Shown here in pieces: positions 38,356-49,880 of a DNA stretch of 64,000 nucleotides. A program made the position numbers and the translations under genes. This DNA comes from Thermobrachium celere DSM 8682 (GTDB taxonomy: Bacteria; Bacillota; Clostridia; Clostridiales; Caloramatoraceae): contig NZ_HF952018.1 in NCBI RefSeq assembly GCF_000430995.1, positions 1,084,702-1,148,701 on the forward strand. The letters run 5' to 3'. A model generated the notes under the pieces. That model saw nothing but the letters and a program-made list of their open reading frames with translations. It did not search any database and was not told the DNA's origin. Numbering within the stretch: the first letter of the stretch is position 1; each line of letters starts with the position of its first letter.

Positions 38356-39783
38356 TTATCTGTTAAAATAATGTAATATACAGTCCTTTGTTATATCTAA
38401 AGCCTTTCCTGAACCTGCACCACCATTTTCCACAATAACTGCAACAGCTATCTGAGGATTTTGAGCTGGTGCAAAGGCAACAAACCAAGAATGTGGCTCT
38501 TTACCCTCTAAATTTTCAGCAGTACCCGTCTTAGCAGCTATTTTAATTTTGCTATTTTTTATTTTACTTGCTGTTCCTTCATTAACTGTTAAAATCATAT
38601 ATTCCTTAATTTTTTCTGCTGTTTCTTTATCTAATACTTCAGCTAATTTTTCTGATTTTGTTTTATACTTCAAGTTTCCATAGTTATCAATTATAGAATC
38701 TAATATATATGGCTGCATAACCACTCCACCATTAGCAACTGCACAGGTCATAAGAGCCATAGTCATAGGATTTGCCTTAACTTCATGTTGTCCAATTGAA
38801 CTAATTGCAATTGAAAATTCATCTCTTTCTTTAAAGTCATATCTTGCTGATTTAATAGGTATTTTTACAAATCTGTCCTTTATATATAAGTCAGAGTTAA
38901 ATAAAAATTTTTCTGCTTCCCTTTTCAAAACATCGTAACCTAGCATTAAACCGATTTTTGCAAATGTATTGTTACAAGAAACCTTAAAGGCATTTTTTAA
39001 ATTTATTTTTCCATGTTTTTCTCCTTTATAATCCCTTAGTTTTTTATCAGCAAATTGTAAACTTCCATTGCATACATTTGTATAATTATCAATATCATTA
39101 ATATTTTCTATAGCTGCAGCTGCGGTTACAATTTTAAAAACAGAACCTGGAGGATAATATTCTGCTATTGCCTTATTTACAAAAGGTTTACCAATGTTAT
39201 CATTGGAATAATCCTCAAAGTTTTTATCTATAAGATTAGGATTGTCTGAAGGCTTAGATACCATTGCTAAAATTTCACCAGTTTTTACATTTAAACATAC
39301 TGCCGCACCTCTATCGTTACCAAATCTGTTGTAAATTCTATCTTGGAGTTTTGCATCAATTGTTAGTACAATACTATCTCCATATTTCTTTCTACTAAAA
39401 ATTGCATATTTTAAATTGTTAAGAAAAACATTAATGTCATCATAAATCTGTTCTCTGCCTAAAAGTATATTATTATAATATCCCTCTACACCTGTTTTAC
39501 CATACTTTAAACTATAATACCCACTAACAATACCTAATGATTCTTCATATGGATACTTCCTATTTCCCTTTTTGTCCGTATATGCTATCTTTTCACCATA
39601 TCTATCAAATATTGTACCTCTTATAATATTTTTTTCTTCTTCTACAACTCTAGGATTAGAAATATCATATTTTATCTTTTCTGCAGTAAAAAGATTAAAA
39701 TAAATTAAATAGGTTATTATTGATAAAAAGCACAGAACAAAAAATATAATTACCTTTTTTATATTTTCCTCTCTCTCCTTCAT
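38356..39783 (-). CDS. Class B penicillin-binding protein (PBP2/PbpA-like transpeptidase)
   Basis: Peptidoglycan transpeptidase of 475 residues with one N-terminal membrane anchor (VIIFFVLCFLSIITYLIYF). The dimerisation part has RGTIFDRYGEKIAYT. Catalytic motifs in order: SxxK in YPPGSVFKIV near 218, SxN in VSCNNTFAK near 275 and KTGTAEN near 420. It is two bases after an ftsW/rodA-like gene, the usual pair of polymerase and transpeptidase. Confidence 0.92.
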   Translation of the reverse strand: MKEREENIKKVIIFFVLCFLSIITYLIYFNLFTAEKIKYDISNPRVVEEEKNIIRGTIFDRYGEKIAYTDKKGNRKYPYEESLGIVSGYYSLKYGKTGVEGYYNNILLGREQIYDDINVFLNNLKYAIFSRKKYGDSIVLTIDAKLQDRIYNRFGNDRGAAVCLNVKTGEILAMVSKPSDNPNLIDKNFEDYSNDNIGKPFVNKAIAEYYPPGSVFKIVTAAAAIENINDIDNYTNVCNGSLQFADKKLRDYKGEKHGKINLKNAFKVSCNNTFAKIGLMLGYDVLKREAEKFLFNSDLYIKDRFVKIPIKSARYDFKERDEFSIAISSIGQHEVKANPMTMALMTCAVANGGVVMQPYILDSIIDNYGNLKYKTKSEKLAEVLDKETAEKIKEYMILTVNEGTASKIKNSKIKIAAKTGTAENLEGKEPHSWFVAFAPAQNPQIAVAVIVENGGAGSGKALDITKDCILHYFNR

Positions 39784-39785
39784 TT

Positions 39786-41000
39786 TTATCTCCCTTCAGA
39801 AATTTTATACAATACTCCTAAAGATAGAAAATTTAAAAGCATTGAACTTCCGCCATAACTAACAAAAGGCAACGTTATTCCTGTCATTGGTATCATTTTT
39901 GTAACTCCACCTATCACAACAAAAACTTGAAAAGCTAGCATACTTGATATACCTACAGCAACTAACTGTGAAAATAAATCTCTTGAATACAAAGCTGTTC
40001 TTAAACCTCTATAAACAAGTAACAAATATAATATAATAACTGCAGAGGCTCCAATTAAACCAAATTCCTCAGCAATTGCTGAAAAAATAAAATCATTAAT
40101 TGCAAGAGGAATTAAATATGGATAACCTAATCCTAAACCCTTTCCAAACAACCCACCTGAAGCAATTGCAAATAACGACTGGCATATTTGATATCCTTTA
40201 TCTAACTTATATCTCCAAGGATCTAACCATATTTGAACCCTTATTCTTACGTGATTAAATAAGAAATAGCTAATAAATCCACCAAACAAGAAAAATAAAA
40301 GCCCTAAACCGACATATTTAGCATTTGAAGTAGCTATATATAGCATTATAAGGTATATTCCAAAAAAAATTAGTGCTGCACCTAAATCCTTTTCTAAAAC
40401 CAAAAAACCTATTGATAACAGCATAAATATTACTGATTCAATTAAGTCCCTTTTGGTAATTTGTTTAGATAGTGCAGATGCTAAATATAATATTATAAAA
40501 AATTTTGCTATCTCAGATGGCTGAAAACTAAAGGAACCTATTACAATCCAGTTTTTTGATCCTTTTATTTCTCTTCCTACAAATAGAGTTGACATTAGAA
40601 GTGCTAATGAAAATGATGCATATATATATTTATACCTTGATATACGTATCATTTTAGGTGTAATAAAAAGTATAATCATAAATAATGCTATACCTATTGT
40701 AAACCAAGTCATCTGCTTTAAAGCAAAACGTGGTATTTCAAAATTTTTAGTTCTAGTGTCTAGTCTATAAATCATAACAATTCCAATTTGACATAGTAAT
40801 GTAGAAATCAGAAATAAAAATTTATCTCCTTTAGGATAAAATTTTCTTATAATGAAATTAGAATATGCAATCAATACAATTGAAGATAAACAAAAAACCA
40901 AAGGAATTATATCAATTTTCCCTGTAATAAAACTTAAGTTAAAAAATAACAATAACGTTACAAAGTAAATGCCATGAAGTACCTTTTTTTCTAATTCCAT
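39786..41000 (-). CDS. SEDS glycosyltransferase (FtsW/RodA family)
   Basis: Polytopic membrane peptidoglycan polymerase of 404 residues that uses lipid II. Family motifs: GSFSFQPSEIAK near 175, the catalytic Asp in LEKDLGAALIFFG near 205, a long extracellular loop ending in IAEEFGLIGA near 295, and GVTKMIPMTGITLPFVSYGGSSML near 375. Sporulation (SpoVE), division (FtsW) and elongation (RodA) members are hard to tell apart. Pairing with an FHA protein and a PBP resembles the clostridial FHA-RodA-PbpA operon. Confidence 0.93.
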   Translation of the reverse strand: MELEKKVLHGIYFVTLLLFFNLSFITGKIDIIPLVFCLSSIVLIAYSNFIIRKFYPKGDKFLFLISTLLCQIGIVMIYRLDTRTKNFEIPRFALKQMTWFTIGIALFMIILFITPKMIRISRYKYIYASFSLALLMSTLFVGREIKGSKNWIVIGSFSFQPSEIAKFFIILYLASALSKQITKRDLIESVIFMLLSIGFLVLEKDLGAALIFFGIYLIMLYIATSNAKYVGLGLLFFLFGGFISYFLFNHVRIRVQIWLDPWRYKLDKGYQICQSLFAIASGGLFGKGLGLGYPYLIPLAINDFIFSAIAEEFGLIGASAVIILYLLLVYRGLRTALYSRDLFSQLVAVGISSMLAFQVFVVIGGVTKMIPMTGITLPFVSYGGSSMLLNFLSLGVLYKISEGR

Positions 41001-41012
41001 ATTTATACACCT

Positions 41013-41432
41013 CTATATTACCTTAAATGTAACTCTACCAATTTCTATTAGATCTCCCTCTGATATTTTAGTAAGCCTTGTAATCCTTTCACCATTAACA
41101 TATGTACCATTTGTACTATCTAAATCCTTTATATACATATCATCCTCTAATATAAACTTTGCATGATACCCTGAAACGTAAGCATCTTCTATTACAATAG
41201 AATTATCTTCCTTTCTTCCTATGGTAATACTGTCTCTTATAGGATAAACACTTCCTCTTGAAACGTTAATATTATCTGGAGCATCAATTACCTCAAGTGC
41301 CAACTCCATATCATCTTTTAATTTTTCCTTTCTTTTCAAATCTATATACATAAGCTTTATAATCCTAAATATAATGACATATATTATTGCAATTATTATA
41401 AATTTTAACGCAGTAGAAATATACTTAACCAT
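41013..41432 (-). CDS. Membrane-anchored FHA-domain protein
   Basis: Protein of 139 residues with an N-terminal membrane helix (about 8-30) and a C-terminal FHA domain: TIGRKEDNSIVIEDAYVSGYHAKF near 70-95 and DLDSTNGTYVNGERI near 108. FHA domains bind phosphothreonine, so a Ser/Thr kinase probably controls it. It precedes the SEDS and PBP genes in one operon and may link phosphorylation to cell-wall synthesis, as FHA proteins do in actinobacteria. Confidence 0.88.
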   Translation of the reverse strand: MVKYISTALKFIIIAIIYVIIFRIIKLMYIDLKRKEKLKDDMELALEVIDAPDNINVSRGSVYPIRDSITIGRKEDNSIVIEDAYVSGYHAKFILEDDMYIKDLDSTNGTYVNGERITRLTKISEGDLIEIGRVTFKVI

Positions 41433-41526
41433 ATAGACACCCCAATATTCATTTTTTTAATATTATACCATATATTTTCATTTTAATTAATTATTTATAT
41501 ACACCTCATATAACTCAAAATAATAA

Positions 41527-42108
41527 TTAATTTATAAAATATAACAAATATTTAATCACAGCAAAGGGTTCCCTTAAATGCCCATAAATTTCATCCCATA
41601 AATAACTTTTAACAAAAACACCTTTATATGAGGCATCTATATTTAGCTTCTTTGCAACAAGCATTGACCGAAAAAGATGAAACTTGTTTGAAACAATAAC
41701 TGCTGACTTTAAATTTTTCTTTTCCATAATTTGTTTGCTATATTTTAAATTTTCATATGTATTTTTGGAGTTTGCTTCAATCAAAATTTTTTCTTTATCA
41801 ATTCCTTTGGTTAATAAATACTCCTTCATAGCTTCTGCTTCCTCAATACTCTCACCTTGTCCCTTTCCACCAGAAACAATTATATAATTTACTTTTCCTT
41901 CTTTTAAAAGTCTTAATCCTTCATCTACTCTTTCCTTTAAAAATGGACTCATAAATTTTCCATACACCCTGCACCCTAAAACAATAACACAATCAGCCTC
42001 TTTTTCCTTACTTCCAAAACCAAATCCAATTATGATAGCCAAAAGAAACGTATAAACAAAAACCCCAAAAGCCAAAAAAATTAAAACAAGTCTTTTTATC
42101 TTACACAC
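41527..42108 (-). CDS. DUF218 (YdcF/SanA-like) membrane protein
   Basis: Protein of 193 residues, GTG start at 42108 after GGAGGGG. An N-terminal hydrophobic helix (LVLIFLAFGVFVYTFLLAIII) is followed by the DUF218 fold: DCVIVLGCRVYGKFMSP, VSGGKGQGESIEEAEAMKEYL, EANSKNTYENL and IVSNKFHLFRSM. SanA-type members affect envelope permeability; the reaction is unknown. It may lead the FHA-SEDS-PBP group, with a 94-base AT-rich gap. Confidence 0.85.
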   Translation of the reverse strand: MCKIKRLVLIFLAFGVFVYTFLLAIIIGFGFGSKEKEADCVIVLGCRVYGKFMSPFLKERVDEGLRLLKEGKVNYIIVSGGKGQGESIEEAEAMKEYLLTKGIDKEKILIEANSKNTYENLKYSKQIMEKKNLKSAVIVSNKFHLFRSMLVAKKLNIDASYKGVFVKSYLWDEIYGHLREPFAVIKYLLYFIN

Positions 42109-42127
42109 ATAAATCCCCTCCAAACAT

Positions 42128-42152
42128 AAAGAGGAAGAAGAACTTCCTCTTT
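42128..42152 (-). terminator. Hairpin after uvrA
   Basis: A perfect 10-base stem (AAAGAGGAAG with CTTCCTCTTT) with a 5-base loop overlaps the uvrA stop. Only a short ATGTTT follows, so termination is probably partial. Confidence 0.55.
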
Positions 42153-44964
42153 ATAAATACTTCTTTAAATATCTTCCTGTATATGATTTTTCTACTTTAA
42201 TAATATCTTCAGGCGTTCCTTCTGCTACAATAGTTCCTCCTAAATCTCCACCCTCTGGTCCTAAATCAATAATATAATCTGCACATTTAATAACATCTAA
42301 ATTGTGTTCAATTACAATTACTGTATTTCCCGCATCAGTTAGTCTTTGTATAATTTCAATAAGTCTTCTTACATCTTCAATATGAAGTCCTGTTGTTGGC
42401 TCATCTAATATATATAACGTTCTTCCTGTACTTCTTTTAGAAAGCTCATAGGCAAGTTTTATTCTCTGTGCTTCACCACCTGAAAGCTGAGTTGAAGGCT
42501 GACCTAGTTTAATATATGATAGACCAACATCGTATAAAGTTTGAAGTTTATTCTTTATTCTTGGTATGTTCTCAAAAAATTCTAGTGCCTCCTCAACTGT
42601 CATATCAAGAACCTCAGCTATGTTTTTGCCCTTATACTTCACTTCTAATGTTTCACTATTGTATCTTTTGCCCTTACAAACTTCACAAGGGATATAAACA
42701 TCAGACAAAAACTGCATTTCAATCTTTATAATACCATCGCCTGAACAAGCTTCACATCTTCCACCCTTTACATTAAAGCTAAATCTTCCAGGCTTGTATC
42801 CTCTCATTTTGGCTTCAGGCGTTTGTGCAAATACTTCTCTAATGTAGTCAAATACTCCTGTGTAAGTTGCAGGATTAGAACGTGGTGTCCTTCCAATAGG
42901 TGATTGGTCAATATCTATTATTTTATCAATTTGATCAAGACCTAAAATATCATCATGTTTACCTGGGGTATCCTTTATATTTAACAACCTCTTTGCTGAT
43001 CCTTTATAAAGTATCTCATTTACAAGGGTACTCTTTCCTGAACCTGAAACACCTGTTACACAAGTAAATACCCCAAGTGGAAATTTAACATTTATATTTT
43101 TTAAATTGTTTTCTTTTGCACCTAAGACCTCAATAAACCCTTTTGGCTGTCTTCTTGTTTTTGGAACTTCAATCTTTTTTCTACCAGATAAATATTGCCC
43201 AGTAATTGACTCTTCATTTTCTGCAATCTCCTCTGGCGTTCCCTGTGCTACAATTCTTCCTCCGTGGGTACCTGCACCTGGTCCAATATCAATAATGTGA
43301 TCTGCAGCTCTAATTGTGTCCTCATCATGTTCTACAACAATAAGTGTGTTACCTAAATCTCTAAGATGCTTTAGTGTTGCAAGAAGCCTATCATTATCCC
43401 TCTGATGTAGCCCAATACTTGGCTCATCCAATATATATAAAACACCAACAAGACTTGAACCAATTTGAGTTGCAAGCCTAATTCTTTGAGATTCACCTCC
43501 AGATAGAGTTGATGCAGCTCTTGATAAAGTTAAATAATCTAATCCAACATTAATTAAAAAAGTCAATCTTGACTTAATCTCCTTAAGTATCTGGCTTGCA
43601 ATCTTTTCTTCTTTTTCTGTTAAGTCTAAATTATTTATGAATTCTAATTCCTTTTTTATTGACATGTCACAGAACTTATCAATTGAAAGTCCTCCAACTG
43701 TAACAGCAAGGCTCTCTTCTTTTAGTCTAGCCCCTTTACATTTTGGACATGTTTTAAACTCCATATAGGATTCAATTTCACTTCTAATATATTCAGAATT
43801 AGTCTCCTTATATCTTCTATGAAGGTTTGGAATTATACCCTCAAAGCTATACATCATCTCTCCTTTTCCATATTCTCTCTCAAAGCTTACCTTAAACTTT
43901 TCTCCATTGTTTCCATAAAGCAGAATATTAATTACATCTTCAGGTAAATTCTTTAATGGTTCGTCTAAACTAAACCCATAATGTCTAGAAAGTCCATCTA
44001 AAATTGCATATGTCCACGTATCATCCCTAAGCTCTCCCCATGGCTTAATTGCTCCTTCATTTACTGAAAGCTCCATATCCTTTATTACTAGACTTGGACT
44101 GATCTCCATAAGTGAGCCTAATCCATCACAAACATCACACTTCCCATATGGGCTATTAAAGGAGAACATCCTAGGTGTTATTTCACCTAGACTAATATTA
44201 CACTCAGGGCATGCAAAATTCTCACTAAATAACATTTCTTCTTTATCTATAACATCAATAATAACAAGTCCTTCAGAAAGTTTTAGAGCAGTTTCAATTG
44301 AGTCTGAAAGCCTTGACTTTATTCCTTCTTTTATCACTATTCTATCTACAACTACTTCTATGTTATGTTTTTTATTTTTTTCAAGTTTTATATCATCGTT
44401 TATATCATAAGTTGTTCCATCAACTCTAACCCTTACAAAACCTTCCTTCTTTATTTTTTCAAACAGCTTTGTATGTTCTCCTTTTCTCCCTCTAACAACA
44501 GGAGATAAAACCTGTATCTTTGTTCTCTCCTCAAGCTGCAAAACTCTTTCTAATATTTGGTCTACACTCATCTTTGTTATTTCTCTACCACATTTTGGAC
44601 AGTGTGGTCTTCCAATTCTTGCATATAAGAGTCTTAAATAGTCGTATATTTCAGTAACAGTTCCTACTGTAGAACGTGGGTTTTTACTAGTTGTTTTTTG
44701 ATCAATTGATATTGCTGGAGAAAGCCCCTCTATATAATCAACATCAGGTTTATTCATCTGGCCCAAAAACTGCCTTGCATAAGCTGAAAGAGACTCTACA
44801 TATCTTCTTTGTCCCTCTGCGTATATTGTATCAAAAGCAAGGGATGACTTTCCAGAACCTGAAAGTCCTGTTAAAACAACAAATTTATTTCTAGGTATTT
44901 CAACATCTATATTTTTTAAATTGTGTTCCCTAGCTCCTTTTATAATAATTTTATCTATTGCCAT
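42151..44964 (-). CDS. uvrA: Excinuclease UvrA
   Basis: DNA-damage recognition ATPase, 937 residues. Two ABC modules: Walker [15 protein letters not shown] near 31 and [11 protein letters not shown] near 637. Two signature motifs are present ([11 protein letters not shown] and [11 protein letters not shown]). Zinc fingers are [17 protein letters not shown] with CDVCDGLG, and CEACSGDG with CEVCKGKRY. It follows uvrB after a 160-base gap containing a hairpin, so read-through or a separate promoter is needed. Confidence 0.97.
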   Translation of the reverse strand: MAIDKIIIKGAREHNLKNIDVEIPRNKFVVLTGLSGSGKSSLAFDTIYAEGQRRYVESLSAYARQFLGQMNKPDVDYIEGLSPAISIDQKTTSKNPRSTVGTVTEIYDYLRLLYARIGRPHCPKCGREITKMSVDQILERVLQLEERTKIQVLSPVVRGRKGEHTKLFEKIKKEGFVRVRVDGTTYDINDDIKLEKNKKHNIEVVVDRIVIKEGIKSRLSDSIETALKLSEGLVIIDVIDKEEMLFSENFACPECNISLGEITPRMFSFNSPYGKCDVCDGLGSLMEISPSLVIKDMELSVNEGAIKPWGELRDDTWTYAILDGLSRHYGFSLDEPLKNLPEDVINILLYGNNGEKFKVSFEREYGKGEMMYSFEGIIPNLHRRYKETNSEYIRSEIESYMEFKTCPKCKGARLKEESLAVTVGGLSIDKFCDMSIKKELEFINNLDLTEKEEKIASQILKEIKSRLTFLINVGLDYLTLSRAASTLSGGESQRIRLATQIGSSLVGVLYILDEPSIGLHQRDNDRLLATLKHLRDLGNTLIVVEHDEDTIRAADHIIDIGPGAGTHGGRIVAQGTPEEIAENEESITGQYLSGRKKIEVPKTRRQPKGFIEVLGAKENNLKNINVKFPLGVFTCVTGVSGSGKSTLVNEILYKGSAKRLLNIKDTPGKHDDILGLDQIDKIIDIDQSPIGRTPRSNPATYTGVFDYIREVFAQTPEAKMRGYKPGRFSFNVKGGRCEACSGDGIIKIEMQFLSDVYIPCEVCKGKRYNSETLEVKYKGKNIAEVLDMTVEEALEFFENIPRIKNKLQTLYDVGLSYIKLGQPSTQLSGGEAQRIKLAYELSKRSTGRTLYILDEPTTGLHIEDVRRLIEIIQRLTDAGNTVIVIEHNLDVIKCADYIIDLGPEGGDLGGTIVAEGTPEDIIKVEKSYTGRYLKKYL

Positions 44965-45075
44965 TTTTTCACCTCTTGTATAGTTTATAGATTAATTTAA
45001 AACTATAATTATGAAAATGTAAAGTATGGATAATAAATATTTTATAATATAAATTTAATTTTTAAAGTATAATAA

Positions 45076-45117
45076 GGGTACAGATAGTGGTAAATGTTTT
45101 TACCACATTATGTACCC
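45076..45117 (-). terminator. Nested hairpin between uvrB and uvrA
   Basis: Outer stem GGGTACA/TGTACCC and inner stem GTGGTAAA/TTTACCAC, separated by 4-base internal loops, just after the uvrB stop. The following minus-strand sequence TTATTATAC has few Ts. It is a weak terminator or processing site. Confidence 0.6.
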
Positions 45118-45124
45118 AAATATA

Positions 45125-47074
45125 TTATGATATGCCCTTAAGTTTATATATTTTATCTCTAAGCTCTGCTGCCCTTTCAAATTCAAGATTTTTAGCTGCC
45201 TCAAGCATCATTTCTTCTAATGTTTTAATCAATAGATCTTTATCTTCTGTTTTATAAATTTCTTTATCTTCTGCCACCTTAGTCGCCTCTATAATTTCAT
45301 GTACAGGTTTAACAACTGTCTTAGGTACTATTCCATGTTTCTTATTATACTCCATTTGTATACTTCTTCTTCTATTTGTTTCATCAATTGCTCTTCTCAT
45401 TGAATCTGTAATCTTATCCGCATACATTATAACTTTACTCTCTGCATTTCTTGCTGCTCTACCTATAGTCTGTATTAATGATGTTTCTGAACGCAGGAAG
45501 CCTTCTTTATCTGCATCAAGTATTGCAACAAGCGCAACTTCTGGGATATCTAGTCCTTCCCTTAAAAGGTTTATTCCAACTAATACATCAAAATCCCCTT
45601 TTCTTAAATCTCTAATTATCCTCATTCTCTCAAGAGTATCAATATCAGAATGAAGATATCTAACCTTTATACCAACATCCTTTAAGTAATCTGTTAAATC
45701 TTCCGCCATTTTTTTAGTTAGAGTTGTTACTAAAACTCTAAACCCTCTTGAAATTGTTGCTTTAATTTCGCCTATTAAATCATCTATCTGCCCCTTAATT
45801 GGTTTTACAATAATCTCTGGATCAAGCAGGCCTGTTGGTCTTATAATTTGCTCTACTACTTGTGTTGAATTTTCTATTTCATATTGAGATGGCGTTGCAC
45901 TTACAAATACAACTTGGTTTATCTTTTTTTCAAACTCCTCAAACTTAAGTGGCCTATTATCATATGCACATGGAAGTCTAAAACCATACTCTACTAAATT
46001 ATCCTTCCTTGATTTATCACCTGCATACATTGCCCTAAGCTGAGGAAGTGTAACATGTGACTCATCTATAAAAATTAAAAAATCATCTGGAAAATAGTCT
46101 AATAAAGTATACGGCGGTTCTCCTTTTTGCCTTCCATCAAAATGTCTTGAGTAGTTTTCTATTCCATTACAGTATCCAACTTCCCTCAGCATTTCTATAT
46201 CATAATTCGTTCTCTGCTTTAACCTTTGTGCCTCAAGAACTCTATCCTGCTGCATCAATTCATTATATCTTTCATCTAACTCCTTCTCTATCCCTGCTAT
46301 TGCCTTTTCAATCTTTTCCCTTGATGCAGCATAGTGTGAAGCAGGAAATATAGAAACATGTTTTCTTTCACCTAGAATTTCCCCAGTTAAAACATCTATC
46401 TCTGTTATCCTATCTATCTCATCGCCAAAAAATTCAACCCTTATTGCCTTTTCTGATTGGGAAGCTGGAAATATTTCAAGCACATCTCCTCTAACCCTAA
46501 AGGTACCTCTTACAAAGTTAATATCATTTCTTTGATACTGTATATCCACAAGCCTTCTTATAACTTCATCTCTATCTTTCTCCATCCCAACTCTTAAAGA
46601 TACAACAAGATCTCTATACTCATTAGGATCCCCTAAACCATATATACATGATACGCTTGCAACAATGATTACATCTCTTCTTTCTAATAGGGCTGATGTT
46701 GCCGAGTGCCTTAGTTTATCAATTTCATCGTTAATAGACGCATCCTTTTCAATATAGGTATCTGTTTGAGGCACATATGCCTCTGGTTGATAATAATCGT
46801 AGTAACTTACAAAATACTCTACAGCATTGTTTGGGAAAAACTCTTTAAACTCACTACAAAGCTGAGCTGCTAAAGTTTTGTTGTGGGCAATAACAAGTGT
46901 TGGTTTTTGAACCCTTTCTATTATGTTTGCCATAGTAAAGGTTTTACCAGAACCTGTTACTCCTAAAAGAGTTTGACACCTATCTCCTCTTTTTATACCC
47001 TCAACAAGCTTATCTATAGCCTGTGGTTGATCTCCTGTTGGTTTGAAATTTGATACAATTTTAAATTCTCCCAT
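45125..47074 (-). CDS. uvrB: Excinuclease UvrB
   Basis: Helicase-like damage verifier, 649 residues. Walker [11 protein letters not shown] near 39, the beta-hairpin [21 protein letters not shown] near 95, DEXX box IDESHV near 338, motif [11 protein letters not shown] near 540, and the C-terminal UVR segment [18 protein letters not shown] promoter with a LexA box lies just upstream. Confidence 0.97.
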   Translation of the reverse strand: MGEFKIVSNFKPTGDQPQAIDKLVEGIKRGDRCQTLLGVTGSGKTFTMANIIERVQKPTLVIAHNKTLAAQLCSEFKEFFPNNAVEYFVSYYDYYQPEAYVPQTDTYIEKDASINDEIDKLRHSATSALLERRDVIIVASVSCIYGLGDPNEYRDLVVSLRVGMEKDRDEVIRRLVDIQYQRNDINFVRGTFRVRGDVLEIFPASQSEKAIRVEFFGDEIDRITEIDVLTGEILGERKHVSIFPASHYAASREKIEKAIAGIEKELDERYNELMQQDRVLEAQRLKQRTNYDIEMLREVGYCNGIENYSRHFDGRQKGEPPYTLLDYFPDDFLIFIDESHVTLPQLRAMYAGDKSRKDNLVEYGFRLPCAYDNRPLKFEEFEKKINQVVFVSATPSQYEIENSTQVVEQIIRPTGLLDPEIIVKPIKGQIDDLIGEIKATISRGFRVLVTTLTKKMAEDLTDYLKDVGIKVRYLHSDIDTLERMRIIRDLRKGDFDVLVGINLLREGLDIPEVALVAILDADKEGFLRSETSLIQTIGRAARNAESKVIMYADKITDSMRRAIDETNRRRSIQMEYNKKHGIVPKTVVKPVHEIIEATKVAEDKEIYKTEDKDLLIKTLEEMMLEAAKNLEFERAAELRDKIYKLKGIS

Positions 47075-47086
47075 CTATTTCACCTC

Positions 47087-47136
47087 TGAACATATGTTCG
47101 CAATTTAATTATATACCTTTAATTATAATACGTCTA
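47087..47136 (-). promoter_or_regulatory. uvrB promoter and LexA (SOS) box
   Basis: TAGACG (47136-47131), 17 bases and TATAAT (47113-47108) on the minus strand. At the expected transcript start lies CGAACATATGTTCA (47100-47087), a near-perfect copy of the Firmicutes LexA consensus. Confidence 0.8.
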
Positions 47137-47166
47137 GGGGTATATTAATATATTTCAATATACACA

Positions 47167-47192
47167 AAAATAGGGGAATAATCCCCTATTTT
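47167..47192 (-). terminator. Terminator after asnB
   Basis: Stem AAAATAGGGGA with TCCCCTATTTT overlapping the asnB stop and ending in TTTTTGTG on the minus strand. Confidence 0.8.
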
Positions 47193-49027
47193 AAATCTAT
47201 ATCTATATTATATTTTTTCAGCCAAGTATTTACTTGAATTAAATATGCCAACGTTTGAGGACCACTCATAAGCTGGCCAAACCAGTTATGATTTATATTT
47301 TTCGCACCTTGATTGACAGTTTGCTCAACAAAATCTCTATCTATAATATACAGTATAGGTTCATTTTTATTTGATAAAATGTCCATCATACGCTTACATA
47401 CAAGTTCAGTATATCTAGGATTGTGAGTTTTAGGGTATGGTGATTTCTTTCTATCAATTATTTCATCTGGTAAGATGCCCTTAAGTGCACGTCTTAAAAT
47501 ACCTTTTTCTCTTCCATCACAGAATTTATATTCAGGTGGAAGGTTATATGCATATTCTACCAATCTATAGTCTGCAAATGGTACCCTAACCTCTAAACTA
47601 TTTGACATACTCATTCTGTCTTTTCTATTTAGAAGTGTTATCATAAACCACTTAATGTTTAAATAGAACATCTCTCTCATTCTTCTTGTTAAAATATCAT
47701 CTTCATCAAGATAATCTACTTGAGAGATTGTATCCTCATAATATTTTTTTATCCTGCCTTCTAAATCAAATCTTAAATTCTTATTCAAAATAGATTTTCT
47801 TATGTCAACAGATTTTAGCCATGGGAAGCCTTCATAATTTAGATCCTCACTCTTTACATACCACGGATATCCTCCAAATACTTCATCGGCACATTCACCA
47901 GATAGAGCAACTGTTGCATGCTTTCTAATTTCTCTGCAAAATAAATATAAAGATGAATCAATGTCTGCCATACCAGGTAAATCATTTGCTAAAACTGCCT
48001 CATCTAAATAGTTTACAAGCTCATCTTGAGACAAAATTATATTTCTATGATAGCTTCCGATTTCTCTAACCATTAAATCAATATAATCTTTATCATAATT
48101 TGGTATATATTCATTTGTTTCAAAATACTTATCATTTTCTTCGTAATCTATAGAAAATGTTTCAAGATTAGTACCCTTTTGTTTAAAAAAGTTTGCAGCT
48201 ACATATGAAATTATACTGGAATCTAAACCTCCAGATAAAAATGTGCAAACCTTTACATCAGCAGAGAGTTGTCTGTTTATTGCATCTATAACTAAATTTT
48301 TTACACTCTCTACGCATTCATCTAATGTCTGTTTATTTTTACAAGCCTTTGGTTTCCAGTATTCCTTTAATATAAAGTTTCCTTTTTCAAAAATAATAAA
48401 ACTTGCTGGTGGTACTTCCTTTATACCCTTAAAAATTCCATCTCCAAGTGGTCTAGAGGGACCTAATGCAAATAACGTTTCGATACCATCTTTATCTATA
48501 ACCGCACTAATTTTAGAATGTGCAAGAATGCTTTTAATTTCTGATGCAAATATAATCTCATCATTTTGTTTTATATAAAAGAGGGGCTTTACACCTAAAT
48601 GATCTCTTGCCATAAAGAGTCTATTTCTATTTTCATCCCACACTGCAAAAGCAAATATACCATTTAAATGATTTATACAATCTTCTTTATAATGAATATA
48701 AGCTGTTAATAGAACCTCTGTATCAGAGTAAGAATTAAAAGTGTATCCTAATCTTTTTAATTCATCTCTCAATTCCTCTGTGTTATATAGTTCCCCATTA
48801 TATACTAATATATATCTATTTCCTTCATGTTCTTTTATCATCGGTTGCTGTCCACCTGCTGGATCCACAACTACCAATCTTCTATGGCCAAACAAAACAT
48901 TATTGTTCTGATAAAAACCTTCTTCATCTGGTCCTCTTTTTGCAAGCCTTCTTGTCATCCTTTCAATTTCTTTTATTTTATCCTTTATATCATCATTAAA
49001 ATTAACCCAACCAACTATTCCACACAC
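47186..49027 (-). CDS. asnB: Asparagine synthase (glutamine-hydrolysing)
   Basis: Makes asparagine from aspartate, glutamine and ATP. The start is GTG at 49027, so that Cys becomes residue 2 (M-CGIVGW), the glutaminase nucleophile; GAGGTG lies upstream. The 613 residues show GHRRLVVVDPAGGQQPM and YNGELYN in the glutaminase half. The synthetase half has the PP-loop FLSGGLDSSIISY near 255 and SGECADEVFGGYPWY. It lies next to the truncated ATPase gene and outside the mobile element. Confidence 0.94.
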   Translation of the reverse strand: MCGIVGWVNFNDDIKDKIKEIERMTRRLAKRGPDEEGFYQNNNVLFGHRRLVVVDPAGGQQPMIKEHEGNRYILVYNGELYNTEELRDELKRLGYTFNSYSDTEVLLTAYIHYKEDCINHLNGIFAFAVWDENRNRLFMARDHLGVKPLFYIKQNDEIIFASEIKSILAHSKISAVIDKDGIETLFALGPSRPLGDGIFKGIKEVPPASFIIFEKGNFILKEYWKPKACKNKQTLDECVESVKNLVIDAINRQLSADVKVCTFLSGGLDSSIISYVAANFFKQKGTNLETFSIDYEENDKYFETNEYIPNYDKDYIDLMVREIGSYHRNIILSQDELVNYLDEAVLANDLPGMADIDSSLYLFCREIRKHATVALSGECADEVFGGYPWYVKSEDLNYEGFPWLKSVDIRKSILNKNLRFDLEGRIKKYYEDTISQVDYLDEDDILTRRMREMFYLNIKWFMITLLNRKDRMSMSNSLEVRVPFADYRLVEYAYNLPPEYKFCDGREKGILRRALKGILPDEIIDRKKSPYPKTHNPRYTELVCKRMMDILSNKNEPILYIIDRDFVEQTVNQGAKNINHNWFGQLMSGPQTLAYLIQVNTWLKKYNIDIDLK

Positions 49028-49052
49028 TATTAACACCTCTAGTTTCTCTATA

Positions 49053-49880
49053 TTATTTTAAAGTTATAAAATAATCTACTAACCTTCTCCTTAACGCATC
49101 TACTTGACTAAAATCTGTAGCCTGTATATAGTATTTTTCAAGTTCATCGTGTAAATTCTTAATAAGTGAATAAACTTCTTTTGCTTCATTTATTTTATCT
49201 CTATATCTAATTTCTATTGTCTTAATAGGATCTTCATTTTCTTTTACTATATTTTGATCTATACATTCAAACATATCTATAACCTTATCATTATCTTTTG
49301 GATTATAAACATGTGGTGCTGTTCCATCAAGCATTGCAAAACTACGTGCTGGTATAATTATCATATCAATACTTGAAGGATCAAAAGCACAGTGATAGTA
49401 CTCAACATCTAAACCTGCTTCAATTGCTGCCTTTGCAACCTTCTTAGTCATAGTTGATTTTCCAGTTCCTGGTCTCCCCTTTATAATTATTCTGTTTTTA
49501 AGTCCTTGAATTAAATTTTCATAAAAACACTGTTGTCCTTGAGGTGTCATAGCACCTGCAAATCTATGAACCTCTTCTCCCTTTCTCTCAAGAGGTTGTA
49601 AATTTAATCCAGCTATAATATCCTGTGTAATTTGATCTGCCTTTTTAAAATCCATTCCCTTTAGATATTCTTTCTCCCATTCATCATGAATTGCCTTAGC
49701 TTCCCTAAGTAGCGAGAAAAAGATTGAATATTGTTCACTTATCTTATCTGTATAATAAATAATTGGCTTTTTATACTTTCTTATTAAATCAATATCCCAA
49801 TAGTCACCAAAATTCAATATTCTTTCTACTGCCCCTGGGTATTTAGGGTCAATAACATGAGATAATTTCCCATAAACACA
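49053..49880 (-). pseudogene. 3' part of a two-P-loop ATPase gene (PRK06851-like), broken by element insertion
   Basis: The open frame runs from the recombinase stop at 49881 to 49053. The longest start-like codon (TTG 49817) lacks a ribosome binding site. Upstream of it the frame continues as YGKLSHVIDPKYPGAVERI, a conserved stretch of the first domain. The remaining full domain has Walker A IIIKGRPGTGKSTM near codon 115 of the TTG frame and a parallel stretch MLDGTAPHVYNPKDNDKV. Aligning the two copies places the break just before the DG(K/T) motif. About the first 100-120 residues, including the first P-loop, are missing. Family function is unknown. Confidence 0.8.

Noticed and set aside
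42516-44894. Several plus-strand open frames within uvrA
   Set aside because: They lie opposite a full-length, motif-complete uvrA and have no recognisable protein features.
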